From contig DATLAN010000048.1 in the NCBI GenBank assembly GCA_035527455.1, positions 1-7,925 of the forward strand: a stretch of 7,925 bases of DNA. Reading direction: 5' to 3'. Position 1 is the first letter of the stretch. Every line of letters begins with the position of its first letter. A model generated the notes under the pieces. The model searched no databases. It was not told the origin of the DNA and worked only from the letters and a program-made list of their open reading frames with translations. The stretch is from DATLAN01 sp035527455 (GTDB taxonomy: Bacteria > Planctomycetota > Planctomycetia > Pirellulales > Thermoguttaceae). This document shows, one piece after another, positions 1-7,000 of this stretch. The position numbers were made by a program, and so were the translations under genes.

Positions 1-66
1 GGCGAATTCAATTCTGAAGCCCGCAGGGAGGAAGGTGGAAAAGACGGTTTCCGCGTTGCGTGACAC
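1..66. other. 3' flank of the GH116 gene, no gene seen
   Basis: These 66 bases lie downstream of the minus-strand stop codon. They contain a purine-rich plus-strand stretch (AGGGAGGAAGGTGG, 25-38) that resembles a ribosome binding site but has no suitably placed start codon leading to a supported reading frame. A 9-bp sequence, ACGGTTTCC (44-52), recurs at 77-85 inside the end of the GH116 gene. Confidence 0.5.
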
Positions 67-72
67 TCACGC
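58..72 (-). terminator. Small hairpin at the stop codon of the GH116 gene (weak terminator candidate)
   Basis: A perfect 6-bp inverted repeat, GCGTGA-CAC-TCACGC on the plus strand, has a 3-base loop and includes the minus-strand TGA stop at 67-69. On the transcript it is followed within about 20 bases by a short CUUUU run but no proper U-tract, so it is a poor match to an intrinsic terminator. It may only fold locally at the end of the message. Confidence 0.25.
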
Positions 73-3000
73 GAGTACGGTTTCCACACGCTGTCCGGCC
101 TCCAGCGTCAATTCCTCGGCGAGGTCAACGTGAGCGCGACCGTCGGCCAATTCCATTGTGGCCTCGATCCGCGTGTCCCCTATCGAAACCACTACTGACT
201 TTGGTTCGTGTCCATCAACCGCCACGACCAGCGTTCTCAGCCGCAATCGACCGTGCCGGACTTCCACGGTGTTCGTTTGCGATCTTTCGTCTCGGGTCTG
301 GGAGACCGTGCCCCACCCTTCGGCCGAGGTGAACGCTGCGCGGAAGTCATCGCGGTTCACGCGCGGGGCGAATTCGAGACGCCCCTTGGGCCCATGGCAG
401 TTGAAGCCGCACACCGCCTGAAACACGCCGTAGCCGGCCATCGCACGGGAGTAGTGATCGCTGCACTCGACTTCGTTATAGGGATTGCGCAGGGCAGCGT
501 CGTAGCGGTCGTGGATCGCCCGGGTCACCGCCAGACCGTGCTCCAGCAGATCGGGCTGATCGTAACCTTCCCAGATCATGTGCGCGGCGACCTGGTACTC
601 GAAGCCCGTCATGCACTCGTTGAAGTAGCCGTATTGCCAGTGCTTCTGGAAGGCCGGGTTCTTTCCGCCCTTGGGCCACGAGCACATGATCAGCCCGGCG
701 TCACCCGCCGCGGCGTACCACCGTCCCGGCACGAACCGTTGGCGAAAAGGACCGACGTCCGGCACGAAGTTGTACTTCCAAAGTGCCCGCAGGGCCGAGA
801 GCTGCTTGTCGCGGTCGAAGAGCCGTCCCAGGCCGACCCAGTGTGCCCAGGTCTGGCCGAACACCTGGTCGATATAGCAGCCGGATCCGGTGCCGATCTT
901 GTCCCGGTGTTGCGGATCTTCGATCTGGACGAAGTACTCGCCGTTGAAGGTCTCCAGGATGGACGTCTCGCCACGCCGGGCGATCTCACGGCATTGCTCG
1001 GCCAAGGGATCGTCGCCCATCTCCCTTGCCATCGCCTCACCCGCCTTGAGCATCGCCAGGTAGAGCGAACTGATGAAGCTGATCTTGCCGTACCAATCGG
1101 CGTCGAGCGTGTTGGGCTGGGCCCCCTCGATCATGCCGTCGGCGTTGCCGTCGCGTCCGATCATGAACTCGACCGCCTTCTTCACCTTCGGCCAGAGCCG
1201 TCGCAGAAAGCCGTCATCGGCCGACATCTGGTGCTCGCGCAAGACGCCCAGGACGCGACCGCAGTGACCGTCGTCGGCGTGCTGATTCGAACTGCCCAGA
1301 CCGGTGCGCATGCCGATGCCGCCGTCGGCGTGTTGGCCGACGCCGAAGTTGACTCGCTCGCGCTCGATCCGCTCGATTTCGGGGAACAGCCGGCCCGGGG
1401 CCTGGGCGTAGTGCCAGACGTGCGTGCACGTGCCGGCACAACAGCCGATGCCCTCCCACGCCCAGAAGCGGCCGTCCTCGAAACGATAGCAGGTCGTCGT
1501 CGCCAGGGTCGACGCGGTGGCCATCGTGCGGTCGAGCAGCCAATACGGCAGCGTCGAGTCGTACCAGGTCTCGACCCACTGGCGGGTGTCGCCGGCGAGC
1601 CGATCCACATTCGCCGCGATGTATCGCGCGACCGCCAGGGCCGATTCGAACCGGGCCGCGTACCAGTGACCGACCAGCACGTTGCCCACCCCGTGACTGC
1701 GAAAGTTGGGAAAGTGCCAGGCAATGACGAACTCGATCGCCTGTTCTTCTCCCGGTTTCAGGTGCAGCGAGCGGCCGAGCTGGCCGATGAGCACCGCCGA
1801 AAGATCGGCGGTAGCGGTAGCGGCCGCCGACGGGTCTTCCGCCGCGAGATCGGCCTTGGCGATCGTGCCGGCGTCGGCGGGACCGAGCAGTGCCAGCGTC
1901 ATGGTGCCGAAGTCGCGTTGCTGCTGAATCCCCGTGTCCTCCAGCGGCTGATCGGTGAAGACGATTTCGTCGATGCCGATGTTGCCCCAGCCCTGGTCGA
2001 ACCGATCGACGACTTGCAGCCGGGCCTCTTTGCCCTCGAACTGCTGCACGTGGAACGCCGTGCGGAACATGCGGTTGTCGTTGCGTCCGGTGGCCGAGGC
2101 GACGACCTTTCCCTCGACGAGCAGGTTCACGCACGTCCGGTTCTCGTGGGCCCCGCCGCCGATGAAGAACCGAATGAAACGCCGCTCGACCTTGAACGGC
2201 CGGCTGGTAAGCGTGCCCGTCTGGCTGTCCTTCTCGACCACGTCGTTGCCGGGAGCCGATGCGTGACTGTTGACCACCCGCTTCCCTTCGCCTCCGACGT
2301 CGCCCTGATAGCCGGGGATCTTCCCTCGCTCGACCGGCCCCTCGCCGAACGCGGTGCCCTCGGTGGTCCAACTCTCGTACGCGGGTCGCTCGAAGTCGTC
2401 GAAAACGACGTCCGGGCGCGACTCTTCAGCACTTGGCTCGACCGGGGGTTCGGCCGAACAGACCAGAGCCGTCGGTCCGTCGTGCTTGACGATCCGATTG
2501 CGCAACTGCCCGGTCATCTGCGACTTCGTTTCCAGGCAGATCGGGTTCTGCAGGTGGCCGAGAATTGCGGCGTCGACCGGCGCCTCGCTCGTATTCTTCA
2601 CGCGGAAGCTCATCACCGTGGCCGGCAGCGACGAATCGTCGACGTTAAGCGGAATAAATGGCGAGAAGGCTTCCAGTCGCACCTCCACGGGGCAATCGGC
2701 ATCGCGATAAGCAACCTGCCCGATCGGGTAGCGGCCGTCGAAGCTCACCTGAGCGAAGCCGGTCGAGTCGAGCGGAAACTCGGCGTTATCGACCGTCAGC
2801 ACGAAGCCGATCCCGAACGGTTGAGTCACGGGCGCGGGGTGCAGGTAGTTCAGCCCTCTCATGTTGTTGTTGCCGCCCACCCCGATACCCTCGGGCAAAG
2901 CCCCGTCGCGCGGCAGGATGCCGTTCTGGTCGCGATTGAAGACGTCCCACAGCCACAACCGGCCGTCACCCGAAAGGTAAACCGTCCCGGCGAACAGCCC

Positions 3001-3318
3001 GCCAACCGGCATGCCAATGTGCGTCAGCGCTTCGCGATCGGTGTAAGTCTGCTTCTCGCCTCTAACAAAGAGCGATCGGACCCAAGCCGGATCGAGCTTC
3101 TTGTCCGCGGGGATGGTATCGAGGTACTCGTTCGTCTCGAACGGCCCGGCCATGATGGATCGTGGGCGCGACGTTGCGGCCGCGGCAATTGCGGCACCAC
3201 CCAGCGCGACGAATTGCCGGCGGCTCATGCCGGAGCAGCAGTTGGGCCCCCCGCAGTTTTTGCCCGTGCGGAGGTCAGTCGTGTCAGAACAGCCTGATCG
3301 ATGGGTGTTGTCGGTCAT
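67..3318 (-). CDS. Tat-exported GH116 family glycoside hydrolase (GBA2/beta-glucosidase-like)
   Basis: Complete 1083-residue protein, probably a retaining glycosidase acting on beta-glucosides or related beta-linked sugars outside the cytoplasm. Residues 31-50 form a twin-arginine signal (MSRRQFVALGG, then an Ala-rich stretch), preceded by a 30-residue leader with Cys10, Cys22, Cys27 and Cys28. Residues about 85-300 and 465-580 match the GH116 N-terminal beta-domain; about 306-457 is an extra inserted domain. The catalytic (alpha/alpha)6 region spans about 590-985. Family landmarks are WEG at 621-623 (Glu622 is the likely nucleophile, by analogy to E441 of TxGH116), NTLDADWYG at 736-744 (Asp739 the likely acid/base, analogous to D593), CYIDQVFGQTW at 814-824, ECMTGFEYQVAAHM at 901-914, and NPYNEVECSDHYSRAMAGYG at 945-964. 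The ATG at 3318 is preferred because AAGGCGAG lies 7 bases upstream; Met31 (codon 3226-3228) is the alternative. It is longer than typical GH116 enzymes (about 800-930 residues), mostly because of the insert. The family assignment is firm; the substrate cannot be read from sequence. Confidence 0.92.
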   Translation of the reverse strand: MTDNTHRSGCSDTTDLRTGKNCGGPNCCSGMSRRQFVALGGAAIAAAATSRPRSIMAGPFETNEYLDTIPADKKLDPAWVRSLFVRGEKQTYTDREALTHIGMPVGGLFAGTVYLSGDGRLWLWDVFNRDQNGILPRDGALPEGIGVGGNNNMRGLNYLHPAPVTQPFGIGFVLTVDNAEFPLDSTGFAQVSFDGRYPIGQVAYRDADCPVEVRLEAFSPFIPLNVDDSSLPATVMSFRVKNTSEAPVDAAILGHLQNPICLETKSQMTGQLRNRIVKHDGPTALVCSAEPPVEPSAEESRPDVVFDDFERPAYESWTTEGTAFGEGPVERGKIPGYQGDVGGEGKRVVNSHASAPGNDVVEKDSQTGTLTSRPFKVERRFIRFFIGGGAHENRTCVNLLVEGKVVASATGRNDNRMFRTAFHVQQFEGKEARLQVVDRFDQGWGNIGIDEIVFTDQPLEDTGIQQQRDFGTMTLALLGPADAGTIAKADLAAEDPSAAATATADLSAVLIGQLGRSLHLKPGEEQAIEFVIAWHFPNFRSHGVGNVLVGHWYAARFESALAVARYIAANVDRLAGDTRQWVETWYDSTLPYWLLDRTMATASTLATTTCYRFEDGRFWAWEGIGCCAGTCTHVWHYAQAPGRLFPEIERIERERVNFGVGQHADGGIGMRTGLGSSNQHADDGHCGRVLGVLREHQMSADDGFLRRLWPKVKKAVEFMIGRDGNADGMIEGAQPNTLDADWYGKISFISSLYLAMLKAGEAMAREMGDDPLAEQCREIARRGETSILETFNGEYFVQIEDPQHRDKIGTGSGCYIDQVFGQTWAHWVGLGRLFDRDKQLSALRALWKYNFVPDVGPFRQRFVPGRWYAAAGDAGLIMCSWPKGGKNPAFQKHWQYGYFNECMTGFEYQVAAHMIWEGYDQPDLLEHGLAVTRAIHDRYDAALRNPYNEVECSDHYSRAMAGYGVFQAVCGFNCHGPKGRLEFAPRVNRDDFRAAFTSAEGWGTVSQTRDERSQTNTVEVRHGRLRLRTLVVAVDGHEPKSVVVSIGDTRIEATMELADGRAHVDLAEELTLEAGQRVETVLA
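1948..2403 (-). other. Inserted carbohydrate-binding-like beta-sandwich domain within the GH116 protein
   Basis: Residues about 306-457 of the GH116 protein do not belong to the usual GH116 N-terminal domain. They begin at FDDFERPAYESWTTEGTAFG and contain GGEGKRVVNS, TGTLTSRPFKVERRFIRFFI, GGGAHENRTCVNLLVEGKVV and DQGWGNIGIDEIVF. This order (DFE..Y..W, a GxLTSxPF strand, FxIGGG.....CVNLLV, W(G)xIxID) is the pattern I know from the accessory beta-sandwich attached to levanase/GH32-type enzymes and other planctomycete secreted proteins. Flanking GH116 sequence resumes at about residue 465 (QQQRDFGTMTLALLG). A sugar-binding role is inferred from that resemblance, not shown. Boundaries are accurate to perhaps 10 residues. 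Confidence 0.7.
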
Positions 3319-3325
3319 CTCGAGA

Positions 3326-3333
3326 CTCGCCTT
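3326..3333 (-). promoter_or_regulatory. Shine-Dalgarno site for the GH116 gene
   Basis: The minus strand reads AAGGCGAG, 7 bases before the ATG at 3316-3318. This supports initiation at the far-upstream ATG, so that the Cys-rich leader before the Tat signal is translated. The 7-base spacer, with the first base of the start codon, forms the 8-bp palindrome TCTCGAGA (3318-3325). Confidence 0.6.
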
Positions 3334-3367
3334 GATAATGATCTAGCTGGAAGAATCCGACTTATTG

Positions 3368-3398
3368 CATAACACCGACGTTTCTTTGTGACGTTATG
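3368..3398. promoter_or_regulatory. Inverted repeat upstream of the GH116 gene, possible operator
   Basis: CATAAC at 3368-3373 is matched by its reverse complement GTTATG at 3393-3398 across a 19-base centre, which also holds two ACGT tetramers (3378-3381 and 3391-3394). The element lies about 50-80 bases upstream of the GH116 start codon, where a regulator could bind near its promoter. Short arms such as these occur by chance, and no regulator is encoded in the window, so this is only a candidate. Confidence 0.2.
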
Positions 3399-3546
3399 AC
3401 CGCCCACAGCGCTACCTTACCATAGTCTGCCACCATCTACAATCCGCCTGGGTCATGCCCCGAGGGAAGAGTAGGAACCGACGCTGACGAGACGGATCCC
3501 GGCACACCTCCCACGCGTGCAATGCAACGACTGCCCTTGAGCCCTT

Positions 3547-3564
3547 GGTGCAGATGGTGCAGAT
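3547..3564. repeat. Two tandem copies of a 9-bp sequence
   Basis: GGTGCAGAT occurs twice back to back (3547-3555 and 3556-3564) in the intergenic region. It is probably a simple slippage duplication; no third copy is visible and no function is suggested. Confidence 0.6.
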
Positions 3565-3933
3565 GTGGTACCGGTTGCAGGCCATTCTCTTGGCAAGACG
3601 CACTGGTTGTGGTGTTTTATTGTCGGGGGGAGAAGAATCTGGCGGGGCCGGGTCGGATATGCTTGCGGCGATTCCACCTGCGTCGCCTTCGGAAAAGTAC
3701 CCCGTGTCTATCCAGAACGCACTGCCCCAAACCACGGCGTGGGCCTGGTACACCAACCGAATCTCCCCTTCAGCTTCCGCTCCTACGGTGTCCTGGCCGA
3801 CTGGATGAAATCGACTTAACCGCTATGCCAGCCCGCTGACACAGAGTTGCGTCCCCCTTTTTCCACGCCCATGTCTTTCGGCACACAAGAGCGATAACCC
3901 GGTCGGCAGGGAGTTTGACGAACGCTACACCCC

Positions 3934-3962
3934 TTGCGTACTGGGACGGGATCTGGCATAAT
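3934..3962 (+). promoter_or_regulatory. Candidate sigma70-type promoter for the LTD/CotH gene
   Basis: TTGCGT (3934-3939, 3 of 6 consensus -35 bases) and CATAAT (3957-3962, 5 of 6 consensus -10 bases) are separated by an ideal 17 bases. Transcription would start near 3969, giving a leader of roughly 55 bases to the ATG at 4026. The -10 lies in an AT-rich pocket of otherwise GC-rich sequence. It overlaps the dyad ATAAT-GAGGGG-ATTAT (3958-3973), which could be an operator or chance. Confidence 0.4.
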
Positions 3963-3986
3963 GAGGGGATTATCGTCTCGCACGTC

Positions 3987-3994
3987 GGGGGAGG
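3987..3994 (+). promoter_or_regulatory. Shine-Dalgarno-like GGGGGAGG upstream of the LTD/CotH gene
   Basis: This is the only strong purine-rich ribosome-binding-like sequence ahead of the large rightward gene. It is 16 bases from an in-frame GTG (4011-4013) and 31 bases from the in-frame ATG (4026-4028), so it fits the GTG better but at longer than usual spacing. A different ATG at 3961, upstream of this site, opens only a 17-codon frame ending at TGA 4012-4014, which overlaps the GTG. Confidence 0.35.
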
Positions 3995-4025
3995 CAAACC
4001 AGTCGTCGTCGTGAGCAACTTCAAG

Positions 4026-7000
4026 ATGGGCCCTCGCAAACGCCACAGGACCTGGTTTCGGTCTCGACGTTCCAGAACCGAAGCCACCCGGAAGGCACGG
4101 CGGGTACTCGAACCGCTCGAGCCGCGGCTGGTGCTCGACGGCGGAGCGCTGATGATCAGCGAGTTGATGGCCGTCAATTCGTCCACACTGGCCGATGAAG
4201 ACGGCGACTTCGCGGACTGGATCGAGATCTACAATCCCTCCGACACGCCGGTCGATCTCGAAGGGTGGTATCTCACCGACGACGCCGACGATCTGACGAA
4301 GTGGGAGTTCCCTTCGCACGTACTCGCCCCGGATGAATACGTGGTGGTCTTCGCCTCGGACAAGGACCGCGCGGAACCGGGCTTGCCGCTGCACACGAAT
4401 TTCAAGCTGAGTGGCGGAGGCGAGTACCTGGCCCTGGTCGAGGCCGACGGCAGCAATATCGCCCACGAATTCTCGCCCGCCTATCCCGAGCAATCGACCG
4501 ACGTTTCCTACGGCTACACGTTCAGCTCGTCGACGTTCGTCAGCGAGGGGGCCGAACTGACGTATCTGGTGCCCACGGCCGGCGAGGCCGCCTTGGGCAA
4601 CGCCTGGACCGCCCCGGATTTCGACGACTCGAACTGGAACGGCAGCAACGTGTTCGACCGCATCCTCATCACCGAGGCCGGCACCACCTTTCCCACCGAC
4701 TTCGTCGAGATCCAGAACGTCTCCGACGAAACGGTCGACACGTCCGGCTGGGTCGTGGCGCTGAACCACGGGCTTCTCGCGCCGATCAACAACGTGCACC
4801 CGATCCTCTGGTACTTGCCCGACTCGATGGAGCCCGGCGAGATCCTTTACCGAAGTGATGCGACCTGGGGATCCGACATCGTCTGGGCAAGCACCGGCCC
4901 CAATTGGGCCATGATCGTCGACGACGAGGGCAACGTCGTCGACTTCATTCCCTGGAAATACCAGACCGCCGATCTTGCCGCGCTGGACGTGACGATCAAC
5001 GGCTTCCCGATCACCCTCGGCGGCGCCTGGTCCGGCGCGTCCTTCAACCCGTTGGGAATCCAGAGCAATTTTTCCTTCCAGCGACGGGGCTCTTCGGACG
5101 GAAACACGGCGGCGGATTGGGCCGTCACGTCGGCAACGATGGGTACGCAGAATGCCGGTTTGCCGGTGCCGTTTTCCAGCAAGTGCTACACCGGCATCGG
5201 ATACGCCACCGGCTCGCCCGGCCTCGAAGAAGCGATCCGAACCGACGTCACCGCCGACATGCACGGTGTCAACTCCTCGCTCTGGACGCGGATCCGCTTC
5301 GATGTCCCCGATCCCTCGGCAGCCGACGGGCTGACGCTGCAGATGAAGTACAACGACGCCTTCGTGGCGTATCTCAACGGGCAGCCGATCGCCGGCCGCA
5401 ACGCCCCCAACCCGCCGCAATGGAACTCGCGGGCCACGGCGGGCCGCAGCGTGGCAGACTCTTTGCAGTACGAGGAGATCAACGTCAGTGCCCACCTCGA
5501 CCAGTTGCTCCCCGGCACGAACGTGCTGGCGATCCACGCCCTGAACGCGTCGGCCGACGACGACGACTTCCTGATGCTGCCGCGACTGGTCGGAACGAGC
5601 CATCAGGCACAGAGCCAGTACTTCCACTCGCCGACGCCGGGCGGCCCCAACTCGGCGGGCTTCGTGGTGATCAACGAAATCCACTACGATCCGGAGGAAA
5701 ACAGCCAGCACGTCGAGTTCATCGAACTGGTCAACACCACCGCCCGCCCGATCGACCTCTCCGGATGGCGATTCGACGACGGCGTCCGCTTCACGTTCCC
5801 GCAAGGCACGGTGATCCCCGGCGCCGGCTACCTCGTCGTGGCCGAGGATCCGGCGGCCGTCCAGACCCGGTTCGGAGTCTCGGCGTTGGGCCCCTGGAGG
5901 GGCCGGCTGGACAACGAGGGGGAAACAATCGTTCTGCTGAACGAACTGGAGCAGTTGCAGGACGAAGTGAGCTACCAGAACACGTTTCCCTGGCCGATCG
6001 CCGCCCGGGGGGACGGAAGCTCCATGGAGTTGATCCATCCATCGTTGGATAACGACCTGGGAGGAAGCTGGCGGCCGTCGGGCTACCAGACGCTGTCGCT
6101 GCCCGGTCAGACGATCGACCCGGCCGAGGCCGCTCCCACGCCGGGGCGGCCCAACAGCGTTTTTTCTTCCCGGGTGCCGCCCCAGATCCGCCAGGTCGCC
6201 CACGAGCCGCAACAGCCGGTCACGGGCGAAGCGGTCGTGGTCACGGCCAAGGTCACCGATCCCAACGGTGTGGCCGAGGTGAACCTCGCTTACCAGTTGG
6301 TGCTGCCCGGCGCTTACATTCCGGCTTTTTTGCCCTTGGCCCACGGCACGCTGCTGGCGGATCCGTATCGCGACTTCAGCCGGAACCCCGCGTACGACAA
6401 TCCGGCCAACTGGACCACCGTGGTCATGAGAGACGACGGCACGGGGGTCGATGCCACGGCGGGAGACGACATCTATACCGCCTCGATTCCCCCTCAGACG
6501 ACCAATCGGACGCTGGTGCGGTATCGAATCACGGCGACCGACCGCGGCGGCGTTTCGGACGCGGCGCCCTATCGGGACGATCCGTCGATGAATTTCGCCT
6601 ACTACGTGTACGACGGCGTGCCCGACTACGTGGCCCAGACGCGTTCGGTCCAGCCGGACGGGGCCGGACACGTCTATCCGAGCGAAATGCTCACGTCGCT
6701 GCCGGTCTACACGCTGATCACCAGGACCGGGGATCTGGAAGACTGTATCGGCTACAACTCGGCAGATCGCATCCCCAGCTCCAACGACGGCGCCCGCCGG
6801 AGGTTCAACTGGGAAGGCACGTTCGTCTACGACGGCGTGGTTTACGACCACGTCCTCTACCGGCTTCGCCAGCACAACGATCGCTACGGACTCAACGGCA
6901 AGCGGTCGATGCGATTCCGCTTCCCCAAGGGCCACTACTTCCAGGCTTACGACAACTACGGGAACCCGTATCCCACGCAATGGCGGACGCTGAACACGGG

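Larger units (their letters stand above)
3334..3933. other. Divergent intergenic region without a supportable gene
   Basis: About 600 bases lie between the ribosome binding site of the leftward gene and the promoter candidate of the rightward gene. Short open frames occur on both strands (for example 3412-3756 minus, and three overlapping plus frames between 3522 and 3839). None has a recognisable domain, a convincing start with ribosome binding site, or sequence that reads like a conserved protein. The three plus frames overlap one another and the minus frame. Composition looks less GC-rich than the flanking genes. I see no tRNA, rRNA, insertion-sequence ends, CRISPR repeats or clear riboswitch. 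The region may hold regulatory sequence or decayed coding DNA that I cannot identify. Confidence 0.55.

Noticed and set aside
208..3297. A 1029-codon open frame on the plus strand, opposite the GH116 gene
   Set aside because: Its codons lie exactly opposite the GH116 codons, so stops appear only where the sense gene uses TTA, CTA or TCA, which are rare in GC-rich genes. The translation has no recognisable domain and is full of Arg, Val, Asp and His typical of an antisense frame.
3319..3430. A sigma70-type promoter for the GH116 gene
   Set aside because: AT-rich stretches such as TATGCAATAAG and CATTATC occur on the minus strand, but none has an acceptable -35 partner at 16-18 bases.
3412..3756. 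A 114-codon minus-strand frame in the intergenic region
   Set aside because: There is no ribosome binding site, no recognisable motif, and several overlapping frames of equal quality on the other strand. The amino-acid make-up (many Cys, Trp, Pro) looks random.
3522..3839. Overlapping plus-strand frames of 84-105 codons that might be a decayed gene
   Set aside because: None of the three frames resembles a protein family I know, and no frameshifted joining of them gives a coherent domain. A remnant cannot be excluded, but nothing supports it.
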